In this document: piece by piece, positions 55,262-63,330 of the stretch | Layout: every line of letters begins with the position of its first letter | How positions within the stretch are numbered: position 1 is the first letter of the stretch | DNA from: Leptospira montravelensis | Lineage (GTDB): Bacteria; Spirochaetota; Leptospiria; Leptospirales; Leptospiraceae | Assembly (NCBI RefSeq): GCF_004770045.1 | Contig: NZ_RQFO01000017.1 | Coordinates: forward strand, 744,001-808,000 | Direction: 5' to 3' | Length of the DNA: 64,000 bases | Notes under the pieces: generated by a model | Databases searched by the model: none | Seen by the model: the letters and a program-made list of their open reading frames with translations, nothing else | Told to the model about the DNA's origin: nothing | Translations under genes and position numbers: made by a program

Positions 55262-56671
55262 ATGATTTACAAACTAAAAAACAATACCAAAAATAATTTG
55301 TACATGTTAAGTGAAGATTTAGATAGAATCTTAAAACTGAAAGCAGAGTTAGATGCCATTCGGCCCATTCCCGAGGAAACAATGGCAAAGGTCATGCAAA
55401 AGTTTCGACTCGATTGGAACTACCATTCCAATTCGATGGAAGGGAACTCTCTCACTTTCGGTGAAACCAAAACCTTTTTACTACATGGAATGACTGCTTT
55501 AGGCAAACCATTAAAAGATCACCTTGAAATTAAAGGTCACAACGAGGCCATTCTAGAGTTAGAGGATATGGTAAAAGGGGAAGTTCAACTCACAGAACAG
55601 AAAATTCGCAGCTTCCATCAATTAATTTTAGGAAAGCCATACACCGTAAAAGCTTTTACCAAAGAGGGAATAGAAACAACAAAAGAGATAATTCCTGGTA
55701 AATACAAAACACAACCCAATCATGTTATAACTTCTACTGGTGAAACATTTTATTTTACTGAACCAAATCTTGTTCCATTAGAGATGGAACAACTTCTCAA
55801 GTGGTTTAGTGAAAACCAGAGCAAAAACGAACTCTCGCCACTAGTATTAGCTGCGACCTTTCATTACCAATTCATAAGAATTCATCCCTTCGATGATGGA
55901 AATGGAAGGATGGCACGAATCCTCATGAATCTAATTCTGATGATGAACGGTCATCCGCCTGTGGTCATTAAAACAGAGGATAAAGAAAATTACGTTCGCG
56001 CACTTAGACTAGCAGATGGTGGTGAATTAAATCCCTTTATTGAATACATAGGCCAACAATTGATTCACTCTTTAGAACTGATTATAAAAGGTGTCAAAGG
56101 TCAATCCATTGAAGACGATGATGATATCGAAAAACGTTTGAAACTACTTACACTGCAAATAGAGGAGAACAAAAAAAACGAAATTAGTGTTAAACGAGAC
56201 CCAAGCCATGTTTTTGAAACAGTTGACCAATCCATTGTTCCGTTGATCGAGGATGTAATTTCAAAATTACCTAAAATGAATTCCTTTTTTTTAGAAACAT
56301 CTTACGAGATAATAACACCTTTAGAGCCATTAGTGCCATTTGCGCGGACTAAATATACAAACTTAAATCAACTAAAGGAATCATTTCAAACTTATGCAAG
56401 GAACCTAAACGAATCATTTCCAAAGTCGATAACAGTTTCAATCAGCTTAAATGGATACAAACATTCTGCAGAAAAAGCTGACTTTAATATTCAAACTTAT
56501 ATATATATACATTTTAATGATTATACTTACAAAGTGAATTCATCTAATCTCGAAATCAATGAAATTAATTTGCCATATAGTCAAAGAATCTCTAACGAAC
56601 TAAGCAAAACCTTTGCAAACAAATTGCTTGGCCACTGGGTAACGAAACTTGAAGAAATCAATAAGAGTTAG
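55262..56671 (+). CDS. Fic-domain adenylyltransferase with N-terminal inhibitory motif (class II)
   Basis: Fic enzymes transfer AMP from ATP to target proteins. The catalytic motif HPFDDGNGRMAR lies at residues 208-219. An inhibitory helix of the (S/T)xxxE(G/N) type lies at Ser56-x3-Glu60-Gly61 (YHSNSMEGNSLT), so the enzyme should be self-inhibited. The length is 469 residues, with a C-terminal half of about 190 residues not recognised. An internal ATG at 55304 is a possible start. No antitoxin gene is adjacent, which fits built-in inhibition. It ends 24 bp before a repeat element. Confidence 0.9.
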   Translation: MIYKLKNNTKNNLYMLSEDLDRILKLKAELDAIRPIPEETMAKVMQKFRLDWNYHSNSMEGNSLTFGETKTFLLHGMTALGKPLKDHLEIKGHNEAILELEDMVKGEVQLTEQKIRSFHQLILGKPYTVKAFTKEGIETTKEIIPGKYKTQPNHVITSTGETFYFTEPNLVPLEMEQLLKWFSENQSKNELSPLVLAATFHYQFIRIHPFDDGNGRMARILMNLILMMNGHPPVVIKTEDKENYVRALRLADGGELNPFIEYIGQQLIHSLELIIKGVKGQSIEDDDDIEKRLKLLTLQIEENKKNEISVKRDPSHVFETVDQSIVPLIEDVISKLPKMNSFFLETSYEIITPLEPLVPFARTKYTNLNQLKESFQTYARNLNESFPKSITVSISLNGYKHSAEKADFNIQTYIYIHFNDYTYKVNSSNLEINEINLPYSQRISNELSKTFANKLLGHWVTKLEEINKS

Positions 56672-56694
56672 ACCAAATACAACTTTTATTCTCA

Positions 56695-56827
56695 TGGGGC
56701 GATCCCAATCCATCCGAAGACTCACCTTTCTTCCTGAAAAGGGTCAGGCTCCTCCGGGGTGCGCTGACGCTTCCGTCCCCTGCCATCTAACGATGACAGG
56801 TGACCAGGCCCTACGTATCCTTATCGC
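56695..56827. repeat. Structured dispersed repeat, copy 3
   Basis: This element starts TGGGGCGATCCCAATC and ends CGTATCCTTATCGC; its terminal GCGAT and ATCGC are complementary. Internal hairpins GCG-CTGA-CGC and CATC-TAAC-GATG, and GGTCA with TGACC, could form further stems. It closes the segment with the DHFR-like, DUF1579 and Fic genes. A short open frame in it (56649-56843) is not a gene. Confidence 0.85.
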
Positions 56828-56858
56828 GGCGATAAAAACATAAATTCCAATCCAAAAA

Positions 56859-57437
56859 CTATTGTTGTCTACCTTCAATGATTTGTAACAATATAACAAT
56901 TGCGATTCCCATTCTTCGATCGAGTGCCATTGCACTATCAGAAGAAAAATCAATATTGAATTGAGGAACAAAAGGATTAAAAGTTTGTTTTAAAACTCCC
57001 ACTTGTTTCTTGTTGATTGTGATAAAAAAAGTTTGAGGAATTAAATTGGTTAAAAAGCGTCGAAGTATTGCTTTCAACATACTATCTTCATCAATAGAAC
57101 CTATCACTTGATCTTTTTTGTCTAAGATTTCCCAAGAATCTTTTAGTATTGATTTGAAACCTTTTCGACGAAGAGCACCCAACGTTTCATTTGAGGATAC
57201 ATCCACAACATCATAAATCGCAGAAAAATCGATCACACTACGTGCTTTTATTTTTAAAAGTTCATTGGATTTTGATTCATCTGCATAAACCGTAATATCT
57301 TCCTTTAGTTTGAATGCTTTTTGTTTCACAAAAAAAAGAAGGTTCGTTTTGTTTTCATCAAAAATGCGAATTTCGCCGCCAAAGATTTTCAGAAAACTTT
57401 TTTTAGCAAAATATTTGTTAAATGTGTACTGTTGCAT
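56859..57437 (-). CDS. Tubby/scramblase-like (LURP-one-related) protein
   Basis: The 192-residue protein resembles the phospholipid-scramblase/LURP-one family: MQQYTFNKYFAKKSFLKIFG at the N-terminus, the strand pairs IDFSAIYDVVDVSSNETLGA and LRRKGFKSILKDSWEILDKK, and IGSIDEDSM. The C-terminus has a short hydrophobic helix (MGIAIVILLQII). Bacterial members bind lipids or act at the membrane, without established function. The frame extends to a TTG at 57455, but GAGG is spaced for ATG 57437. It is downstream of the ParA-fusion gene on the same strand. Confidence 0.75.
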   Translation of the reverse strand: MQQYTFNKYFAKKSFLKIFGGEIRIFDENKTNLLFFVKQKAFKLKEDITVYADESKSNELLKIKARSVIDFSAIYDVVDVSSNETLGALRRKGFKSILKDSWEILDKKDQVIGSIDEDSMLKAILRRFLTNLIPQTFFITINKKQVGVLKQTFNPFVPQFNIDFSSDSAMALDRRMGIAIVILLQIIEGRQQ

Positions 57438-57537
57438 AGGCCTCGATTGTATCAAAACCTGTGTTAATTCAAGTCAAAAATTAGTTAAATGAGTCGGTTA
57501 TCGGTTATCATCACAAGGACATTCAAACTTTATGGTT

Positions 57538-58854
57538 TTAAATTCCAAAAATTTGACTTAAAACTTCTTCATATTCTTTGAATACTTTCGACTGTTTATT
57601 CTTTAATGTATAAGGTGCTGGCCCAGTTTCATCAATATGCAAAAATAATGACGTAGAAATTTCGTGATGGTGTTTGATTTCTATAGCCTCATCAAATAGT
57701 TTTGCATACCATTTGTCTTTTGTTAACTTTCGAATTTCATCACGTCTTACATTATCAAAATGTTTTTTACTTGTTGGATCTGTATATGCATTGTTAAAAA
57801 GGATCGGTAAAACTTCTGGTCCATTTCCTTTTCTATCACACCAAACTTCTGGAATGAATTTTTCTAATACCTGCACTGCATTATGAATGGCTTGTGCTGC
57901 CTGGTAATTTACAGGAATTAATACAGAATCAGAAACCGAAACTCCAATTTTACTAAAAAAACTCCAGTTGGTTGGACAATCGATCAGTATGTAATCAAAA
58001 TTGCCTTTTGCACCAAAGGCATCGAGTAGTTTACGAAATTTTTTCACCATTGTCTGGGTGATTGCTCTAGTTGCATGAGCTGCACTATCAAAACGTTCGT
58101 CTCCCCTGATGATATGAAGATTTTTCCTGATTCGAATTGTATTGATACTTCCTTTAATTTCTTTCCCCAGTAAAATATCAAAAACACTTGTAGGTGTTTC
58201 TGTTTTTTTAACTTCAAGTTTAAAGGAATCGGTAAGGTCTCGTTGTTGTGGGTCTAAATCAATGAGTAAAACATTTTTTCCTTTTTCAGAAAGTACACCT
58301 GCAAAGTTACCAGTTGTGACTGTTTTACCCACACCACCCTTATTGTTATAAATCGCAACGATAAGTGGTCTCTTCTTATCTTCATAAAGTGCAGGCTTTT
58401 TTAAAAGTTTTTTGAGAAGATTAATAGTTTTGTCAGTTCCCTCTTCCAAATTTAAAATTTCAGTGAGTGGGAAAATTACTTTATTTTTTCTTTGAAAGAC
58501 TTGGGCATTTTTGCCATTGATCAGTAGACCAAATTGCACTTTTTGTAAATCATCAGAGTTCATATAGTCAAATAACTGATACTTTGCTTCGATGTATGTT
58601 TTGGCAGAAGGGTCAGATAAATTGACAGAATTAGATTTTACTTCAATTGCTAAATATGGATTTTGATTTACAAAACATACAAAATCAGCTTCACCTGATT
58701 TTTTTAAAGTTACTTTGTCTTTAAAATCTTCTCGTTGATAACCTAAATGTTTGATTAACGGGAGAACTAGTCTTGTTTCTATTTCTGATTCACGCCCGTT
58801 TTGTTTTAAGAAACGTATAATGGATAGGAACTCACTTTCTTTTTTTGCTGCCAT
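57538..58854 (-). CDS. PD-(D/E)XK nuclease-like domain fused to a ParA-type ATPase
   Basis: Residues about 10-125 resemble HsdR N-terminal nuclease domains (IETRLVLPLIKHLGYQREDF), with Asp57 (GEADFVCF) and Glu71-x-Lys73 (YLAIEVKS) as the nuclease triad. Residues about 163-435 form a ParA/MinD ATPase: NNKGGVGKTVTTGNFAGVLS (Lys172, Lys177), LLIDLDPQQRDLTDS near 197, and DYILIDCPTNWSF. The usual ParA is about 260 residues, so this is a real fusion of 438 residues. No ParB gene or parS cluster is near. It may be a defence or plasmid-interference ATPase; this is inference from the domain pair. Confidence 0.85.
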   Translation of the reverse strand: MAAKKESEFLSIIRFLKQNGRESEIETRLVLPLIKHLGYQREDFKDKVTLKKSGEADFVCFVNQNPYLAIEVKSNSVNLSDPSAKTYIEAKYQLFDYMNSDDLQKVQFGLLINGKNAQVFQRKNKVIFPLTEILNLEEGTDKTINLLKKLLKKPALYEDKKRPLIVAIYNNKGGVGKTVTTGNFAGVLSEKGKNVLLIDLDPQQRDLTDSFKLEVKKTETPTSVFDILLGKEIKGSINTIRIRKNLHIIRGDERFDSAAHATRAITQTMVKKFRKLLDAFGAKGNFDYILIDCPTNWSFFSKIGVSVSDSVLIPVNYQAAQAIHNAVQVLEKFIPEVWCDRKGNGPEVLPILFNNAYTDPTSKKHFDNVRRDEIRKLTKDKWYAKLFDEAIEIKHHHEISTSLFLHIDETGPAPYTLKNKQSKVFKEYEEVLSQIFGI

Positions 58855-59130
58855 CGTATCTCTATTAGTTTATATCTATCAGTCAAAAAAATAATTACAT
58901 TCTTTAGAATAACAAAATTTACTGATCATCCTTAATATCGGAACCTGCGATTCAATAAAAACAAAAAAATTACTTCCACTTACCGCAGTTAAAGGTTTTC
59001 ATTTGATACCAAAAATTTCTCTTAATCTAATCTAATTCCTAAGACGGGAGCAAACAAAAAGTCGGAATAAACCTAGTTGTATTTTCTACCCATCTGGTTA
59101 AAAAAACCAATGGAATGCCCCTAAATTCAA
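58855..59130. other. Intergenic gap without recognised features
   Basis: The gap between the ParA-fusion gene and the TetR operator holds no convincing frame, RNA or repeat. It is AT-rich with scattered A tracts and may hold the divergent promoter of the fusion gene. Confidence 0.4.
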
Positions 59131-59169
59131 AAAAGTACTTTACATAAATAAACGAACGATCGTACTTTT
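59131..59169 (+). promoter_or_regulatory. tetR promoter with operator dyads
   Basis: AAAAGTAC (59131-59138) and GTACTTTT (59162-59169) form an inverted repeat. Inside it lies ACGAACGATCGT (59152-59163), whose exact reverse complement occurs at 59828-59839. TTTACA (59139-59144) and TACTTT (59163-59168) are 18 bp apart and could be the promoter. The -10 would end 5 bases before ATG 59174, giving a nearly leaderless mRNA. It is the likely binding site of the TetR protein encoded next. Confidence 0.65.
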
Positions 59170-59173
59170 ATCT

Positions 59174-59770
59174 ATGGGTAAGGGTGAGGACACAAAATCA
59201 ATGATTTTGGACAAAGCAGTCCAAATGGCAAGCATCCAAGGATTGGAAGGGCTTACCATCGGATCCCTTGCCGATGCATTGGGAATGTCCAAAAGTGGAC
59301 TCTTTGGAAAGTTTGCTTCCAAAGAAAATCTCCAAATCGAAGTTTTACGTGTGGGAAGCGAACTGTTCCGGCGGAATGTTATGTATCCTGCTCTCAAAAC
59401 CAAACCAGGATTGGCAAGGCTCAAAACAGCATTTCAGATGTGGTTGTCATGGGCAAATACGGATAGTCTACCGGGAGGGTGTTTGTTTTTGTCTTCTAGT
59501 TCAGAATTTGACGATAGACCTGGTTTAGTCAGAGATCATTTAAAAAAAACGCAACTTAGTTGGCAAAAGACATTAAAACAATTTGTGCAAGATGCGAAAG
59601 ATACTCTGGAATTAGATGCGAATACAAATGTAGATAAGATGGTGCAAGAAATTTGGGGACTCATCTTAGGATTTCATTTTTATAACCGCCTTTTGGAAGA
59701 CAAACAAGCTGAAAAGAGAACCAAACTAAGTTTTAACGAATTAATCAAACGTCACCAATACGATATTTGA
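59174..59770 (+). CDS. TetR-family transcriptional repressor
   Basis: The 198-residue protein has the TetR N-terminal helix-turn-helix (GLEGLTIGSLADALGMSKSG and LFGKFASKENLQIEVL) and a helical ligand domain (FQMWLSWANTDSLPGGCLFL). It should repress its own promoter and the hydrolase gene, because the same 12-base site occurs at both starts. The hydrolase follows 42 bp downstream on the same strand. The inducer is unknown. Confidence 0.9.
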   Translation: MGKGEDTKSMILDKAVQMASIQGLEGLTIGSLADALGMSKSGLFGKFASKENLQIEVLRVGSELFRRNVMYPALKTKPGLARLKTAFQMWLSWANTDSLPGGCLFLSSSSEFDDRPGLVRDHLKKTQLSWQKTLKQFVQDAKDTLELDANTNVDKMVQEIWGLILGFHFYNRLLEDKQAEKRTKLSFNELIKRHQYDI

Positions 59771-59812
59771 AAAGAAATTGAGATAGGATTTTTATGAAAG
59801 AGGTTTTGAATT

Positions 59813-60673
59813 ATGGAAACAAATAGCACGATCGTTCGTTCTTTAAGTAGGGTTTATCCATTTACATTAGAAGAAAAATGGGCCTTTGCCCGAAGAAGGC
59901 CAAATTTCTTTGGTTCAATGGCTGCCGGGTATTTTTTATCCACACAAAAACAAAAACCATCCAGAAAGGAAATGGATGTATTGGCGTTAGCAGAACAAAA
60001 AGAGTTTCAAGTGAACGAACACCATATCCAATACTTTCATTGGAAAGGAGAAAAAGAAACAATTCTTCTCGTTCATGGTTGGAATGGACATACTGGTAAT
60101 TTTGCAAGGATTGTTCCTGCCCTTTTGGAGAAAGGATATAATGTCATAGGAATAGATTTACCTGGTCATGGATTTTCTTCTGGTAGGTATTCTAATATTG
60201 TATTATCAGCGAAGATGGTGTGTAGGCTCATAAATGAAATTGGAAATCCAAATTATATCATTACACATTCTTTTGGTGGCGCAGTCGCAACCGTAGCACA
60301 AGAATTAGGTGTAAAAGCCCAAAAGTTAGTTTATATTGCGCCACCTCTAAGATTAGAAATTTTAAGGAAAAGTTTTAGTGAATATTATCGTTTGACTTCG
60401 GAAGAAAGTGAAGCAATGCGTATTGTTTTAGAAAGAAAGGTCAAACAACCTCTTAGCAGTTTGGATTTAGAAAAAGCAGGTCCTAAATTTGATAACTCAC
60501 TTCTTGTGATTCACGATGAAGATGATATGGAAATTCCTTTTGCAATGGGAGTTGCCGTTTCGAAGGCATGGAAAAAATCTAAATTAGTCCCAACCAAAGG
60601 ACTCGGCCATAAAATGATTTTGAGAACTGAAAGTGTCAAAGATGAGATTATTGATTTTTTGAAAGAGGACTAA
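59813..60673 (+). CDS. Alpha/beta-hydrolase
   Basis: The 286-residue protein is a serine hydrolase of the alpha/beta fold: ILLVHGWNGHTGNFARIVP, then GIDLPGHGFSSGRYSNIVLS, nucleophile elbow THSFGGAVA, Asp region LLVIHDEDDMEIPFAMG and His in TKGLGHKMILR. The N-terminal 50 residues are extra. AAAGAGG is spaced for ATG 59813. A 12-base TetR-like site covers the first codons (59828-59839), so repression may act as a roadblock. The substrate is unknown. Confidence 0.88.
   Translation: METNSTIVRSLSRVYPFTLEEKWAFARRRPNFFGSMAAGYFLSTQKQKPSRKEMDVLALAEQKEFQVNEHHIQYFHWKGEKETILLVHGWNGHTGNFARIVPALLEKGYNVIGIDLPGHGFSSGRYSNIVLSAKMVCRLINEIGNPNYIITHSFGGAVATVAQELGVKAQKLVYIAPPLRLEILRKSFSEYYRLTSEESEAMRIVLERKVKQPLSSLDLEKAGPKFDNSLLVIHDEDDMEIPFAMGVAVSKAWKKSKLVPTKGLGHKMILRTESVKDEIIDFLKED
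59828..59839 (-). promoter_or_regulatory. Second TetR-like operator inside the hydrolase start
   Basis: ACGATCGTTCGT is the exact reverse complement of the 12-mer at 59152-59163 in the tetR promoter. It lies within codons 6-9 of the hydrolase gene. A chance match of this length in the right pair of genes is unlikely. Confidence 0.65.
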
Positions 60674-60690
60674 GGGAAATTTAGATAAGC

Positions 60691-60725
60691 AAAAACTAAC
60701 TTAAAAAGTATTTAAGTTAGTTTTT
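60691..60725. terminator. Bidirectional Rho-independent terminator
   Basis: AAAAACTAACTTAAA (60691-60705) and TTTAAGTTAGTTTTT (60711-60725) are perfectly complementary over 15 bp around AAGTA. It has a T tract on both strands and lies between the convergent hydrolase and chemoreceptor genes. Confidence 0.85.
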
Positions 60726-60757
60726 ACTAGAGAAAATAGAAATTTCTTAATTAAGAA

Positions 60758-62323
60758 CTAGGTCTGGCTCATTGATGCCAGTTTATTGGCTTCATCTTTG
60801 ATCATTTCTATATGTTCTTCTAGGTCTTTGGAGGCGCGACTGATTTCGTTGACTTCCATTTCTAGTTGAACAATCCCTTTGGAAGCTTCTTTCTGACCAA
60901 GTAACTGTTCTTTGGTGGATTCGGAAATTTGTTTGGATAGTTCCCGTATTTGTCCAAGTTCGGTTAGAATGGCCGACAAAGTATTTCTTTGTTCCAAGTA
61001 TAACCGGTTCATATCCTGGATTTCCACCAAAGTTTGGTTCAAACGGTCAATTTGAGATTTTGCTAATTCACCCGTTTCTTTGGATGCATTTCTTGCGTTA
61101 GTTATAATATCTTTGGAACTTTTTACAACTACGGAGATACGTTTTACGTTGTTTTTGGTAAACTCAGCCAGCTTACTTACTTCATTTGCCACAACAGCAA
61201 AACCTTTTCCGACGTCTCCAGCCCGCGCCGCTTCAATTGATGCATTTAACGCAAGTAAGTTTGTCTTTTCTCCAATTTCAGCTACTATATTATTGATTTC
61301 GTTTACTTGGTCAAAAGAAGATTGGATGGATTCTAAATGAGTTGCTGTTTGGTCCGCTACTTCGGTGACAGACATACTTTCTTTTTTATTAATTTCAGCA
61401 ATTTCCACAAGACGTTCACTTTGAACAAGAATTTGATCCACTGTTTCCTTTAGAATTTCAGTATCAGATACCATTCCTTGTACTTTATTATTTTGTTCTT
61501 CGATGGAAGACCCGTTGGATTCAAAAGAACTGGAAAGTTCGGATATGACCGCTGTAATTTCTTCTAAGGAAGCAGCTTGCGATTCAAGTTTTACTGACGT
61601 TTGTGATACAAAGTTACTAAAATTTGTTATGGAACTTTCTAATTTTACAGCTGCATTTGCTGAAATTTTATTTCTTTCTTTAGTTTGGTCTAAAAGAAGT
61701 TCAGCTTCATCTGCTTTGATTTCGGCAAGAGAGCTAATTTTTGTTAGGAGCTGCACTAGTAAACTAACAATATAACCTGCGATCAAAATAAAAACAGGTT
61801 TGAGAACTTCGCCAGCCATACCTACATAACCAATTTGGCGAGAGAGTTCTGGATTCACTGAAAGTTTAATCCCTGCAATGTTTACAGCACAATACAAGGC
61901 AATGGCGGAAGTTATAGCACCTATAAACGAATTTAACAAAACAAACTTACGGTCACCTAAAAATCCAGAATAGATGGCATTAAAAAAATAAATAAAATAC
62001 ACTGCTGTATTTGCCAGTGCTGCCTGCGCCTCATTTAAACTAAGGGTGCAGTCCATGATGATGGTACCACCAAGAACTAAAGTATCTAACAGAATGAGTG
62101 TCTTGTGAAACCAAGTGGGAGGATTTGATTTTCTTTCTAAAATATAAGCAACAGCACAATAAAAAGCCATTGTGCAAGTACCGATCATATGGATTAAAAA
62201 CATCTTTGGTTGGAACTCGTCTTTTGCCCCTATCATGGCTAAAAAGAATAAAAGAACCAAACCGAATCTGATTCTATTGATGATGATTTTGCCTTGTTTC
62301 CAAAGATCTGCGATCGTTAACAC
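60758..62323 (-). CDS. Methyl-accepting chemotaxis protein with polytopic N-terminus
   Basis: The protein has about six N-terminal hydrophobic helices ([36 protein letters not shown]-like [14 protein letters not shown]) and no large periplasmic domain. A C-terminal methyl-accepting domain follows, with the signalling hairpin [20 protein letters not shown] and [19 protein letters not shown]. It should signal to CheA/CheW. The frame begins at a GTG at 62350, but AGAGGG is spaced for the GTG at 62323, which is preferred. No che genes are adjacent. It probably senses a membrane or internal cue. Confidence 0.88.
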   Translation of the reverse strand: MLTIADLWKQGKIIINRIRFGLVLLFFLAMIGAKDEFQPKMFLIHMIGTCTMAFYCAVAYILERKSNPPTWFHKTLILLDTLVLGGTIIMDCTLSLNEAQAALANTAVYFIYFFNAIYSGFLGDRKFVLLNSFIGAITSAIALYCAVNIAGIKLSVNPELSRQIGYVGMAGEVLKPVFILIAGYIVSLLVQLLTKISSLAEIKADEAELLLDQTKERNKISANAAVKLESSITNFSNFVSQTSVKLESQAASLEEITAVISELSSSFESNGSSIEEQNNKVQGMVSDTEILKETVDQILVQSERLVEIAEINKKESMSVTEVADQTATHLESIQSSFDQVNEINNIVAEIGEKTNLLALNASIEAARAGDVGKGFAVVANEVSKLAEFTKNNVKRISVVVKSSKDIITNARNASKETGELAKSQIDRLNQTLVEIQDMNRLYLEQRNTLSAILTELGQIRELSKQISESTKEQLLGQKEASKGIVQLEMEVNEISRASKDLEEHIEMIKDEANKLASMSQT

Positions 62324-62619
62324 TAAATACCCTCTATTGATTGAAATCACCAGATCGGCGATAGGGTCAATATTTTATTGTTCTTATTCACCGACGGATC
62401 AAAATCTATAGATATGATCCTGTTGTTTCTATTTTTTATAAGAAATTCAGATTTTTTAAAGAGAATTTTGAATCTGTCTATTTGTTTTTATTCTTGAATA
62501 GAAAATTTGGAACGAATCTAGAAAATTTTTTTTGTAGCTACATCCTTAATTTTTAAAATCAAAAACTAACAGAATTTTGCCGATGTTATTTTATTAGGAT
62601 CGAAGTTTAGGAGAATTTT

Positions 62620-63039
62620 ATGTCTGCTGGTTATTCAGGAAAACCTCTGGTCGAAAAATTAGGGATCAAAGAAAGTATGATCCTCCACTTCATTAATCTT
62701 CCCAACAAAGACTTTATCAAAACTTGGGGAACGTTTCCCAAAGAAGTTCAAATCCTCGACAAACCAAAAAAAGGTTTAGACATGATTCACTTTTTTACAA
62801 CTTCGTCCGAAGAATACCGCAAAAAATTGCCAAAATTTATGGGTTTGATCAAACCTTCGGGAATGATTTGGATATCTTGGCCCAAAAAAACTGCAAAAAT
62901 TCTTTCTGATATGAATGAAAATCTAATTAGAGATTTTGCTTTGGAACTAGGCCTTGTGGACATTAAAGTTTGTGCCGTAGATGAGATTTGGTCAGGATTA
63001 AAACTGGTAATTCGAAAAGAGAATCGTAATGCAAAATAA
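62620..63039 (+). CDS. DUF3052-family protein
   Basis: The 139-residue protein begins SAGYSGKPLVEKLGIKE, the hallmark of DUF3052, and continues with the conserved FFTTSSEEYRKKLPKFMGLI and GMIWISWPKKTAKI, ending with DIKVCAVDEIWSGLKLVIRK. The family function is unknown. A TTAGGAG precedes ATG 62620. It stands alone. Confidence 0.85.
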   Translation: MSAGYSGKPLVEKLGIKESMILHFINLPNKDFIKTWGTFPKEVQILDKPKKGLDMIHFFTTSSEEYRKKLPKFMGLIKPSGMIWISWPKKTAKILSDMNENLIRDFALELGLVDIKVCAVDEIWSGLKLVIRKENRNAK

Positions 63040-63228
63040 AAACAAATTAAATTTATGCTAGGTTACCTAATTTCAAATTTCTTAGTAAGTGCACTTTAGC
63101 CGGGATTGCACCTTCAGACAAACAAAAAGAAATATTCCTCTATAACGTATTACCCGCAAAAGAACAGAGAGAATATAGAAATACTGACTACGTTGGTTAG
63201 TCTAGTTCGATAAACCTTAATTGTTAGT

Positions 63229-63240
63229 ATTCGTACGAAT
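63229..63240. promoter_or_regulatory. 12-bp perfect palindrome upstream of a chemoreceptor gene
   Basis: ATTCGTACGAAT is a perfect palindrome 90 bp before the ATG at 63331 and could be an operator. A TTGACA (63267-63272) lies between it and the gene, although no well-spaced -10 box was found. Confidence 0.3.
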
Positions 63241-63330
63241 CGTCCGAAAAGTTTTTAATATGTGATTTGACAAATTCAAACCAACACTCATGACTTATGA
63301 TTCTATTTGTTTTTTCTTGGGATTGGTAAA

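Noticed and set aside
53847..56827. Integron attC sites around gene cassettes
   Set aside because: ATCTAAC fits an RYYYAAC box, but no matching GTTRRRY follows at the proper distance, there is no integrase, and three genes share one pair of repeats.
56649..56843. Small protein gene after fic
   Set aside because: The frame lies in repeat copy 3, and the corresponding frame of copy 2 is not conserved as protein.
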